This document shows, one piece after another, positions 43,436 to 50,502 of a stretch of DNA of 57,591 bases. A model generated the notes under the pieces. It saw only the letters and a program-made list of their open reading frames with translations, was not told the origin of the DNA and did no database searches. The DNA comes from an uncultured Rikenellaceae bacterium (GTDB lineage Bacteria; Bacteroidota; Bacteroidia; Bacteroidales; Rikenellaceae): contig CAJURV010000004.1 in assembly GCA_910588925.1 (NCBI GenBank), positions 1-57,591 on the forward strand, given 5' to 3'. A program made the position numbers and the translations under genes. Each line of letters begins with the position of its first letter. Positions within the stretch are counted from its first letter, which is position 1.

Positions 43436-44188
43436 TCATCGGCGAACTAAGCGCACGCTAAATCCGACTCGCTTATCGTTGTAGCCCGTGCTCACATTGC
43501 CGCTGCTGAAGTACATGTCGTACGCGCCGGTTGAACTGCCCTGCGTAGACAACCAATAGAACCCGTCCGTACCGGCAAAGTACAGCGTACCGGACGTACT
43601 GCGGTACCCGACAGCGGGAAACTCGAGCTTCACGCCTGTTTCACGGTCGACGAAAGTCATCGACTTACGTCCCTCGTCGAAACCGTAATAGGTTCGGTCA
43701 ATAAATATTTCCTGTTCGTCACGTGTCGGCAGTCTCCACGTGTCATTTTCAAGGTCCAGCGCCTCCTCGAACGTGTATAGCTTACCGTTAGGATTCTCGG
43801 CATCGGTTCCGGCGTTGGAGAGTGCCCACCGGAGGCCACCGCATTCGATATAGTCGAAGGCAGGCTCTATAACGAGCCTTGATATACAATCACCTGTCAA
43901 TATCTCTTTACCCATACGTTGTGCATACTCCATTTCAAGTCGCGCCCCTTTGGAGTCATCCGAGTCACCAAGTCGATATATACAGTCGCAATCATGTAAT
44001 AACAGTAGGTCTGCGGCCAAATGTTTTTCCCACGACGAAGATGTAGGAAGGCCGTTATACAGAGGATTAATCACATCATAACCTCGTTCCCGCAATAATG
44101 TTTCGGCTTTGTGGAATTTGTAGACTACATCTTTTATCGGCAGGCCGCTTATTCGGCCCGAGATGTACACTTTTTCCCGTTCGTTCAT
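43436..44188 (-). CDS. DUF4406 domain fused to a DUF1566-like domain
   Basis: The first ~95 of 250 residues look like DUF4406 (KVYISGRISGLPIKDVVYKF, NPLYNGLPTSS and DSKGARLEMEYA), a relative of nucleoside deoxyribosyltransferases. The rest (about 105-250) is like DUF1566/FISUMP domains: TWRLPTRDEQEIF, then GYRSTSGTLYFAGTDGFYWLST and the ending VGFSVRLVRR. The latter fold is often found in surface or binding proteins, so its place in a cytoplasmic early gene is odd. Function unknown. Confidence 0.75.
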   Translation of the reverse strand: MNEREKVYISGRISGLPIKDVVYKFHKAETLLRERGYDVINPLYNGLPTSSSWEKHLAADLLLLHDCDCIYRLGDSDDSKGARLEMEYAQRMGKEILTGDCISRLVIEPAFDYIECGGLRWALSNAGTDAENPNGKLYTFEEALDLENDTWRLPTRDEQEIFIDRTYYGFDEGRKSMTFVDRETGVKLEFPAVGYRSTSGTLYFAGTDGFYWLSTQGSSTGAYDMYFSSGNVSTGYNDKRVGFSVRLVRR

Positions 44189-44190
44189 AA

Positions 44191-44466
44191 TTAATTTGTT
44201 TTTATTCGGCTATGACTTCTCGTACTATCGGTGCGAGAAGTTTTTTTTATCAGTTTTCGACACATAGATCCTTTTGGCGACTTAGTGATGTTGGCTTTGT
44301 GCCCCGATGATTCATTGGTAGTTTTTTCTGCTTTGGCGATTGCTTTAGATGTTTCATATATATGTAACAAACACCATCCCATACAAACTACCGATACAAC
44401 AACGGGCGCCATCGCTACCGGCATCCACGAAAATGCTTCAAAAAATCGTATCATTACTTGTTCCAT
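44191..44466 (-). CDS. Small membrane protein of the early operon
   Basis: The 91-residue product has one membrane span near the start (about 15-37, PVAMAPVVVSVVCMGWCLLHIY) and a basic tail with many Lys, Arg and Ser. No family is recognised. Small early membrane proteins of phages often block superinfection, but nothing in the sequence shows this. Confidence 0.6.
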   Translation of the reverse strand: MEQVMIRFFEAFSWMPVAMAPVVVSVVCMGWCLLHIYETSKAIAKAEKTTNESSGHKANITKSPKGSMCRKLIKKTSRTDSTRSHSRIKTN

Positions 44467-44469
44467 ACC

Positions 44470-44766
44470 TTATCTTATTAACTCCTCCAACTCACAGATC
44501 ATATCCGACACCAACAGTTGGGCCGTGCGAATATCGCCCTCGGCAAGATTATCCTGTATTCCATAGAGAGTCTCAAGACTCTTTTTGTCTTGCTCCACTT
44601 TTTCTGTAGCGGCATCCTCCTCCGCCATAGCGACGGCCATCATGGCGTCGAAATCGTACACTGCCTGTTCATCGATAGGCATCCATGTAACCGGGATGCT
44701 CTTTTCTGAGATGTAGTCTATTGCTCGTTCGCTTTTCATGGCATGCCTAAGCGTTAAGTTTTTCAT
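44470..44766 (-). CDS. Hypothetical early phage protein
   Basis: The 98-residue product is acidic and helical (AMAEEDAATEKVEQDKKSLETLY in the middle). It overlaps the end of the upstream gene by 20 bases; a later ATG (codon 10) would remove the overlap. Not recognised. Confidence 0.6.
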   Translation of the reverse strand: MKNLTLRHAMKSERAIDYISEKSIPVTWMPIDEQAVYDFDAMMAVAMAEEDAATEKVEQDKKSLETLYGIQDNLAEGDIRTAQLLVSDMICELEELIR

Positions 44767-45142
44767 AAAGGTGTTTTAAAGAATACAAGACATCGCCCCA
44801 GCGTTGAATGGTTACGTTCTCTTCGGCAAATATGTCCTCGTTGTTTATGAACAGCCTTACTTTGTTAAGTCTCTTGTTGATGTATAAGACAACGCGTTCA
44901 CCCAATAGCTGTGTTACAATCTCACCATTAGTACTTGTCTTTACTTTAGGAGTGAACCCTGCCGGTGCCGTTTCACCGGTGTAGACAACGCCTCCACGTT
45001 GGAATGCCGCCGCCCGAAGCATCTTAGCACGAGGCGTATTTACCTTGTAGGTCAACGCATCACGTAACTTGTCGCGACCAACGCCGAATGTTGTCAATAT
45101 CTCACGCTTAACTGAGGTAGGTAACAAAATCTGTTTTTCCAT
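44747..45142 (-). CDS. First gene of the early operon, unknown function
   Basis: The 131-residue protein begins MEKQILLPTSVKREILTTFGVGRDKLRDALTYK, which looks like a small helical DNA-binding region, followed by a beta-rich part. It is the first gene after the early promoter, the place of Ner in Mu, so it could be a regulator of the repressor/early switch. The sequence does not look like Ner, and the call is tentative. Confidence 0.6.
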   Translation of the reverse strand: MEKQILLPTSVKREILTTFGVGRDKLRDALTYKVNTPRAKMLRAAAFQRGGVVYTGETAPAGFTPKVKTSTNGEIVTQLLGERVVLYINKRLNKVRLFINNEDIFAEENVTIQRWGDVLYSLKHLYEKLNA

Positions 45143-45152
45143 ATCTTTTACT

Positions 45153-45253
45153 TATATTTGAACGTCGCTACACTGTAGCGACGGTACAAATATAGAACAA
45201 TGCTCCGAATAAAGCAAGGTTTATTAGAACATTGTTGCATATTTCTATTGTTC
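45153..45253. promoter_or_regulatory. Face-to-face phage promoters and operator region
   Basis: TATATTTG on the plus strand (45153-45160) and on the minus strand (45187-45194) point at each other across the palindrome CGTCGCTAC-ACT-GTAGCGACG (45163-45183). The minus promoter has TTGC at 45214-45217, 19 bp upstream, and drives the early operon; the plus one lacks a clear -33 box and could drive the repressor. Additional half-sites of the type RAACAAT occur at 45195-45201, 45229-45238 and, inverted, 45247-45253. Confidence 0.72.
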
Positions 45254-45276
45254 GAATATTTAATCTTATTGATTAT

Positions 45277-45915
45277 ATGGATGTTAAGAGTAGAATAAAA
45301 GCATTTATTAAGTATAAGAATATCCCAACAAAGCAATTCGAAGAGAAGTGTGGTTTATCTAACGGCTATATATCATCAATGAGGAGTGGGTTTGGAACAA
45401 ATAAATTAGAACAAGTTCTAAATGAATTTCCTGAATTAAATAGAAACTGGCTATTATTTGGAGAGGGGCAAATGATAAAAGATAAAGATGCTATAACGGA
45501 AAAAGTTGCCACTAATAATCATTTTACTGTTGTTCCATTACTTCCCGTTTCTGCTCGTGGTGGCTCCTTGGACGAATTTGTTACATCGGTTCGTACGGAA
45601 GATTGCGAAAAGATTATATCTCCAATTAGCGGTGTTGATTTTGCTATGCCTGTTGTCGGCGATAGTATGGCACCTGAATATCCTAACGGTTCAACCGTCC
45701 TTATAAAACGTATAAATGAGCGCGCATTTGTTATATGGGGACAGGTATATGTACTTGATACTTGCAATGGTTCTGTCATAAAGAAGATTATGCCCGGTCC
45801 CGATAATGATAGCGTAACTTGTGTCTCTTTAAATAGCGAATATCCTCCGTTTGTCGTTCGATTTGAGGATATGTTTGGGATGTATCGTGTAATGATGTTG
45901 TTAGCATTAAAATAA
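45277..45915 (+). CDS. Phage repressor, CI/LexA type with S24 domain
   Basis: The product is 212 residues from the ATG at 45277. The N-terminus is a helix-turn-helix (TKQFEEKCGLSNGYISSMRSGFG, about 18-40). The C-terminal part is a LexA-type S24 domain with VVGDSMAPEYPNGSTVLIKR (catalytic Ser) and IWGQVYVLDTCNGSVIKKI (catalytic Lys). It would keep the prophage silent and be cleaved after DNA damage. It is transcribed opposite to the early operon. The gene is AT-richer than its neighbours. Confidence 0.9.
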   Translation: MDVKSRIKAFIKYKNIPTKQFEEKCGLSNGYISSMRSGFGTNKLEQVLNEFPELNRNWLLFGEGQMIKDKDAITEKVATNNHFTVVPLLPVSARGGSLDEFVTSVRTEDCEKIISPISGVDFAMPVVGDSMAPEYPNGSTVLIKRINERAFVIWGQVYVLDTCNGSVIKKIMPGPDNDSVTCVSLNSEYPPFVVRFEDMFGMYRVMMLLALK

Positions 45916-46094
45916 CCTCAAAAGCCCTACGAAATCTAAAAAACACATATTTTTCAGCCTAAAAATAGCTACAACACACATTATCCAACAATATATCAGT
46001 GTTTTATCGTCAAACAAACCCGTAAAATAAATGGTAGTTCACCCCCCAAAAACGGCCCACTTTTAGCTCCTATCGCCCAAAAATAGGGTAGTTT

Positions 46095-46120
46095 CCCCCT
46101 ATCTATCGGGGGTGTTTTTT
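46095..46120 (+). terminator. Terminator-like hairpin after the repressor
   Basis: CCCCC (46095-46099) pairs with GGGGG (46108-46112) over an 8-base loop, followed by TGTTTTTT. It lies about 180 bases after the repressor stop and could end its transcript. Confidence 0.5.
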
Positions 46121-46127
46121 CGCAAAA

Positions 46128-46219
46128 TGTCCCCCCTCTCTTTCCCGCTTTGTCCCCCCTCTCTCTGTTTTTGTATGAGTATAAATGTCCCCCCAATTTG
46201 TCCCCCCAAATGTCCCCCC
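46128..46219. repeat. Five copies of TGTCCCCCC
   Basis: The 9-mer TGTCCCCCC occurs at 46128, 46151, 46186, 46199 and 46211, always in the same orientation. Spacing is 23, 35, 13 and 12 bases. A perfect palindrome, CGATAC-ATT-GTATCG, follows at 46231-46245. Such repeats could bind a phage or host protein. Confidence 0.75.
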
Positions 46220-46392
46220 TTTCTAAATATCGATACATTGTATCGCTTCCCTAATGCTATTTAAACAGCGGCTAAAAACAGAAAAAAGGCACCTAAAATA
46301 CCCCAAAAACGAGCTGTAAATTATCGTAGCAAATTACCCCTTGCTTACCTACAAAAGCCCCGAAAATCAAGTCTTTTAGCCCCTAATAACAA

Positions 46393-46427
46393 AAGTGCGA
46401 CCGAAGAATAATACTTCAATCGCACTT
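46393..46427. repeat. Stem-loop near the right end
   Basis: AAGTGCGA (46393-46400) pairs with TCGCACTT (46420-46427), with inner GAAG (46403-46406) pairing CTTC (46414-46417). It has A and T bases on both sides and could be a terminator or a protein-binding site. Confidence 0.5.
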
Positions 46428-46429
46428 CA

Positions 46430-46503
46430 ATTATAGTAGCATTCCATCTGCGCCATGAAATGCCCCCCGAAATTATAGTAGAATTATAGTAGGATTATAG
46501 TAG
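46430..46503. repeat. Four copies of ATTATAGTAG, three phased at 11 bp
   Basis: Copies lie at 46430-46439, 46472-46481, 46483-46492 and 46494-46503. The last three follow one another with an 11-bp period, about one helical turn. They sit directly inside the right-end transposase sites. Confidence 0.75.
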
Positions 46504-46507
46504 AGAT

Positions 46508-46611
46508 ACGTTTCGTTTGTCCGCGGTCGCCCGGGAATAATCTGTGCAAATCACTGTTTAATAATCAAATACATCCCTCTATCCATTCCTCCATCAAGTA
46601 CGTTTCGTTTG
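46508..46611. repeat. Right-end transposase-binding sites (two copies)
   Basis: ACGTTTCGTTTG occurs at 46508-46519 and 46600-46611. These are exact reverse complements of the left-end motif CAAACGAAACGT. The outer copy marks the prophage end to within about 10 bases. Confidence 0.75.
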
Positions 46612-46637
46612 TCTATTTATAAAAAGCGCTATTTTTG
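46608..46637 (+). promoter_or_regulatory. Hybrid promoter of the M23 peptidase gene
   Basis: The -7 element TATTTTTG (46630-46637) lies in host DNA. The best -33 box, TTTG (46608-46611), is the last four bases of the outer prophage site, 18 bp upstream. The promoter therefore seems to be formed partly by the prophage end. Confidence 0.5.
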
Positions 46638-46658
46638 TGGGAACAATAGCCCTTTATA

Positions 46659-48392
46659 ATGACAAATAGAATCTTCGCCATATTAATGTTATGCGCCTTG
46701 TCGCCTTTCGGACTCACGGCTCAGGACCATCTGCCGGCGGAGGGCCGATACGCCATGCCGTTGCGCCTGCCGCTATCCCTTTCGGCCAATTTCGGCGAAC
46801 TGCGCCCCAACCACTTTCACTCCGGGGTCGACATGAAGACCGGAGGAGTCACCGGCAAACCGGTCTACGCGGTGGCTGACGGATACGTGTCGCGCATATT
46901 CGTAAGCCCCGCCGGATACGGACACGCTCTCTACGTAACGCATCCGTCATTGGGTTCCATGTCGGTCTACGGCCACATGGAGGAGTTCGCCCCGGCATTG
47001 GAGGAGTACACCTTGGCGGAACAGTACCGACGACACACCTTTGCAGTGGACCTTTTCCCTTCGTTCGGGTTGTTCAAGGTCAAGAAAGGCGACCTTATAG
47101 GCTACTCCGGCAACACGGGATCGTCCGGAGGCCCCCACCTCCATTTCGAGATAAGAGAGGGACGCTCGTCGATGCCTACCAACATCATAGCCCGCGGATA
47201 TTACAATGTAGCCGACGACATAGCCCCATCTATAGTGTCGGTGTCGCTCTACGAGACCGATACTATACAAGAGGTGCCCATACACCGCCGCGTGGAGAGA
47301 TATCCGGTGATGCGCAACGCCGACGGAAGCCTCGGAATAGCGCCGGACACTCTGACGATACGTAGGCCCGCCTATTTCGTAGTCGAGACTACTGAACGCA
47401 AAAACGGCGTCAGCAACATCTTCGGCCTCTACAGCCTCTCTGTGAACCGCAACGAACAACCGCTTTTCGGATTCAGAACCGACCGTTTCTCGTTCGCGGA
47501 GACCAAGTACATAAACGCCCTGATAGCGTTCGACGCCAAAGGAGGCTCACGCAACGACTTCATACGCACCTACATAGCCCCCAACAACCGACTATCTACG
47601 TATGAAAACACCGTAGGTCGCGGCATCATCGACCCATCGTCCATAGACGGAACGGAGACTATAGACATAACCGCCTGCGACGACAGCGGCAACAGATCCA
47701 CACTGCGGTTCCACATAGAGCGCGGCGAACCTATGCCAAAGACTATAGACAGCACGCTACAGACAGCAATGCCTGTAATGTGGGACTGCGGCGGCATCTA
47801 CTCGGACGGCTCCGTAAAGCTGACGATACCGGCAGGGGCCCTGTACGAATCTATTCTGCTGACCTCAAGCCGCGACATACCCTCCCCCGGATTGTGCTCA
47901 GGCACAACGACGCTCGGCGACGACAACATATACCTGCACAAAAATGCCGCCTTATCGTTCGACTGTTCCGACATACCCGCCGAGAAACGCAACAAACTCG
48001 TAGTGGCGCGCATCACGGGCGGCAAAATATCGAGCGAGGGAGGACGTCTTTCCGGAAACCGCATAGAGACCCGGATAGGACGTCTCGGCACATTCGCCCT
48101 GGCCCTCGACGAGGAGGCTCCAGAGGTGATACCCGCATTCAGGGATAAAGGCACCCTGTCCGGAGACAAGATAACATACAGGATAAAGGACGAGCTCTCC
48201 GGAGTGCGATGGTACCAGCTTACTATCGACGACAAATGGGTGTTGCTCGAGGCCGACCCCAAAAGCTCGACGTACTTCTGCCGTCTCGACCGCTCGCACG
48301 TAGAGAGGAACAAAACGGCACACAGAGCGGTATTGCGCGCAGTGGACGGAGCCGGCAACATAACGGTAAGGCACAACACATTCGTGTGGTGA
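46659..48392 (+). CDS. M23 family metallopeptidase (LytM domain), secreted
   Basis: The 577-residue protein has a signal peptide (about 1-21) and an M23 peptidase domain near the start: H54 and D58 in HFHSGVDMKTGG and H160/H162 in GGPHLHFEIREG, all zinc or catalytic ligands, with H106 in VYGHM. About 400 residues of beta-rich sequence follow. It would cut or bind peptidoglycan peptides in the periplasm. It is the first host gene after the prophage. Confidence 0.9.
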   Translation: MTNRIFAILMLCALSPFGLTAQDHLPAEGRYAMPLRLPLSLSANFGELRPNHFHSGVDMKTGGVTGKPVYAVADGYVSRIFVSPAGYGHALYVTHPSLGSMSVYGHMEEFAPALEEYTLAEQYRRHTFAVDLFPSFGLFKVKKGDLIGYSGNTGSSGGPHLHFEIREGRSSMPTNIIARGYYNVADDIAPSIVSVSLYETDTIQEVPIHRRVERYPVMRNADGSLGIAPDTLTIRRPAYFVVETTERKNGVSNIFGLYSLSVNRNEQPLFGFRTDRFSFAETKYINALIAFDAKGGSRNDFIRTYIAPNNRLSTYENTVGRGIIDPSSIDGTETIDITACDDSGNRSTLRFHIERGEPMPKTIDSTLQTAMPVMWDCGGIYSDGSVKLTIPAGALYESILLTSSRDIPSPGLCSGTTTLGDDNIYLHKNAALSFDCSDIPAEKRNKLVVARITGGKISSEGGRLSGNRIETRIGRLGTFALALDEEAPEVIPAFRDKGTLSGDKITYRIKDELSGVRWYQLTIDDKWVLLEADPKSSTYFCRLDRSHVERNKTAHRAVLRAVDGAGNITVRHNTFVW

Positions 48393-48427
48393 GCCATTCG
48401 GTAAGATAATAACCAAAAACAGATATT

Positions 48428-49192
48428 ATGATTACAGACTACCTTAGAGAAGAGGACTATTTGATCGAGGTGTGCGCCAACTCCACTGAGAGCGGCGTCG
48501 AAGCGCAGACGGGCGGAGCACGACGGATAGAGCTGTGCGCCGGCATACCCGAAGGCGGCACCACCCCGTCTTACGGAGAGATATTGGCTGCACGCAAACA
48601 CCTGCAAATAGCGGTCAACGTCATCATACGTCCACGCGGCGGCGACTTCCTTTACAACGACTACGAGATAGAGGCCATGCTCGCCGACATACGCATGTGC
48701 AAGGATCTCGGCGTAGACGGCGTAGTGTTCGGCGCGCTTACCCCGGACGGCGACATAGACGTGGAGACATGCCGCCGCCTCAAGACGGAGGCTGCGTTCC
48801 TATCCACCACCTTCCACCGTGCTTTCGACGTATGCCGCAACCCGCAAAAAGCCCTCGACCAGATCATAGACCTCGGCTTCGACCGTCTGCTCACATCGGG
48901 ACAGGCGCCCACCGCCCCCGAGGGAGCAGCTTTGATAAGATCGCTCAACGAACAATCGGCCGGACGTGTAATAATAATGCCCGGTTGCGGCGTCAACGAG
49001 AACAACATAGCACAGCTAAGAGCCGATACAGGATGCCGCGAGTTTCACATGTCGGCGCGTCACAGCGTCGAATCGGGAATGAAATATCGTAACCCGGTAG
49101 TATCTATGGGCGGCACGGTGCATATATCGGAATACAGCCGCGACGTCACCGACGCCTCACGAGTGCGCAAAAGCCTATCCGCGCTAAAATAG
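48428..49192 (+). CDS. cutC: CutC family protein
   Basis: The 254-residue product is a CutC-type TIM barrel: VCANSTESGVEAQTGGARRIELC near the start, VNVIIRPRGGDFLYN, and DGVVFGALTPDG in the middle. CutC was first linked to copper tolerance in E. coli, but the biochemical role is not settled. It follows the M23 gene by 35 bases and is likely in the same transcript. A strong terminator follows. Confidence 0.93.
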   Translation: MITDYLREEDYLIEVCANSTESGVEAQTGGARRIELCAGIPEGGTTPSYGEILAARKHLQIAVNVIIRPRGGDFLYNDYEIEAMLADIRMCKDLGVDGVVFGALTPDGDIDVETCRRLKTEAAFLSTTFHRAFDVCRNPQKALDQIIDLGFDRLLTSGQAPTAPEGAALIRSLNEQSAGRVIIMPGCGVNENNIAQLRADTGCREFHMSARHSVESGMKYRNPVVSMGGTVHISEYSRDVTDASRVRKSLSALK

Positions 49193-49210
49193 CCGGACAT
49201 AATACAGCGT

Positions 49211-49260
49211 TAATAGAGCCTCTGCAGATCGAATAGTTACGATCTGCAGAGGCTCTATTA
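49211..49260. terminator. Terminator after cutC with a perfect 21-bp stem
   Basis: The arm at 49211-49231 (starting TAATAGAGCCTC) is perfectly complementary to 49240-49260, with an 8-base loop. T-rich sequence (ATCTTTTA) follows. It is unusually long for a terminator. Confidence 0.8.
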
Positions 49261-49446
49261 ATCTTTTACAGTTTTAGCCAAAACCCGTCTATAGAGGTAA
49301 CCCACTGGAATACTCAGCCTTAAGGCCGACATAGAGAGCAGATAAATACGCAACCATACGGATAGGTTACGTCCACCGCGATGTGCTCCCTACTCCGAAC
49401 GACAGTGCGAAAATATTAAATCAAATACAATTCATAAACGACAAAA
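49261..49446. other. Intergenic stretch without recognised feature
   Basis: Between the cutC terminator and the cold-shock gene terminator I see no open frame, repeat or promoter that can be supported. With the two terminators, the whole gap between the genes is 336 bases. Confidence 0.4.
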
Positions 49447-49471
49447 AAGCCCCGCCAAAAAGGCGGAGCTT
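49447..49471 (-). terminator. Terminator of the cold-shock gene
   Basis: AAGCCCCGCC (49447-49456) pairs with GGCGGAGCTT (49462-49471) with one mismatch. A run of A precedes it on the plus strand, giving a T run on the minus strand. It lies about 60 bases after the stop codon. Confidence 0.7.
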
Positions 49472-49528
49472 GCGGTAAAAACAATAAGATTTATGTATTT
49501 AACAGAATCCGTCTTTGCAGACAGGAGA

Positions 49529-49729
49529 CTATTCTACTACTTCTACTTTTACTGCCTGAGGACCTTTCTTTCCCTCTTCGAGTTCGAACACTACGTTCTG
49601 ATCTTGTTCGAGGCCGCGAAAACCCTCCTTGTTGATGCCTGTGTAATGAACAAAAACATCGTTGCCGGTCTCGGTCGTGATAAAGCCATAACCCTTGGCT
49701 GAATCAAACCATTTTACTTTGCCGTTCAT
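49529..49729 (-). CDS. Cold-shock domain protein (CspA family)
   Basis: The 66-residue protein is a single cold-shock domain with RNP1 KGYGFI (residues 12-17) and RNP2 VFVHY (25-29). It binds single-stranded RNA and DNA as an RNA chaperone. The length is typical. The leader is short (about 30 bases), so the long leader thermosensor of E. coli cspA is absent. Confidence 0.94.
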   Translation of the reverse strand: MNGKVKWFDSAKGYGFITTETGNDVFVHYTGINKEGFRGLEQDQNVVFELEEGKKGPQAVKVEVVE

Positions 49730-49763
49730 GAGATTTACTTAAATTGTGAATTGAACATATGTG

Positions 49764-49793
49764 CAAAGTAAAACAAAAATATTATATTTACAA
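49764..49793 (-). promoter_or_regulatory. Promoter of the cold-shock gene
   Basis: On the minus strand TTG (49791-49793) and TACTTTG (49764-49770) are 20 bp apart. The -7 box has one base fewer than TAnnTTTG. It lies 34 bases before the start codon. Confidence 0.5.
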
Positions 49794-49831
49794 CTAATTT
49801 TATAGAATAAATCTATCATCAATAGTCCGAA

Positions 49832-50473
49832 ATGGCTATACCCGAGATAAATAGGTCGCTTTGTAACGGTTGCGGCGCTTGTGTAAAATCATGCGCCAAA
49901 GGTGCTTTGTCACTTAGCGACACCACCCCGGCCGCCGAACGTCTTCTTCAGGAGAACCGTGCCCTGAGCGAACAACTGCGTATATGGACGCAGACCGTCA
50001 GAGCGGTGCTCGAGAACCTGCCTTTGGCTGTGCTCGTGGCCGACAAAGAGGGACGCATATCGGTGATAAACAAACCGTTCATCGACTGCCTCGACTACGA
50101 GACGCGCGAAAGCGGAACCCTTACAGGCACCAAAATAGAACAACTTTTCAACGATGAGGTGGTGGCCCGTTTCTACGACACGCTACACACCGGCAAACCT
50201 TTCAACGACCTTACGGTGGATTCGGGAGCCGGACATCGCCACGGTTCGGTCATACCGCTGGTAGGAGGCGACTCCGCCATGATAACGTTGCGCGAGCCTT
50301 ACGACGGCACGGCGCTCCGGCGGGAGATAGCGTTGCGCATAGAGAACGTCATAGACCAGAACATGGCTATGGTGCAGAAGATAGGCTACCTGTTGGGCGA
50401 AGAGATGTCGCAAAGTACGGAGAAACTCAACTCCCTGATAAGACATATAGAGGAGAACTCAACTAAAAAGTAG
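49832..50473 (+). CDS. Ferredoxin-like/PAS sensor protein
   Basis: The 213-residue protein starts with one 4Fe-4S motif, C11-x2-C14-x2-C17-x3-C21 (LCNGCGACVKSC), followed by a helix and a PAS domain (about 55-150, LENLPLAVLVADKEGRISVINKPF). The C-terminus is helical. It lies 29 bases before a SpoIIE-type phosphatase gene, so the two probably form a redox-sensing pair. Such modules are often joined to [FeFe]-hydrogenase-like proteins; no hydrogenase is present here. The output is unknown. Confidence 0.8.
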   Translation: MAIPEINRSLCNGCGACVKSCAKGALSLSDTTPAAERLLQENRALSEQLRIWTQTVRAVLENLPLAVLVADKEGRISVINKPFIDCLDYETRESGTLTGTKIEQLFNDEVVARFYDTLHTGKPFNDLTVDSGAGHRHGSVIPLVGGDSAMITLREPYDGTALRREIALRIENVIDQNMAMVQKIGYLLGEEMSQSTEKLNSLIRHIEENSTKK

Positions 50474-50502
50474 GCGGGCACACGGCCGACCGATCGTCAG
50501 AC

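Larger units (their letters stand above)
16672..46620. mobile_element. Mu-like transposable prophage, about 29.9 kb
   Basis: The element carries a MuA-like transposase, MuB-like ATPase, GemA, DUF3164, DUF935 portal and MuF genes, with a contractile-tail module and a repressor at the right end. Both ends carry the 12-bp motif ACGTTTCGTTTG in opposite orientation. A 5-bp AAAAA lies at 16667-16671 and again at 46621-46625, which would fit a Mu-type 5-bp target duplication, but low complexity makes the exact ends uncertain by about 10 bases. TATAA is an alternative duplication. All core modules look intact, so the prophage may be functional. Confidence 0.88.
45916..46658. other. Noncoding right end of the prophage
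   Basis: This 740-base stretch holds no convincing gene. It contains a terminator-like hairpin, five copies of TGTCCCCCC, a second hairpin, four copies of ATTATAGTAG, two transposase-type sites and the host promoter of the next gene (each listed). A minus-strand frame at 45996-46238 is made of the G-rich repeat and was not called. Confidence 0.7.

Noticed and set aside
45996..46238. An 80-codon minus-strand frame near the prophage end
   Set aside because: It is composed mostly of the TGTCCCCCC repeat read in reverse, with Gly-rich sequence and no start context.
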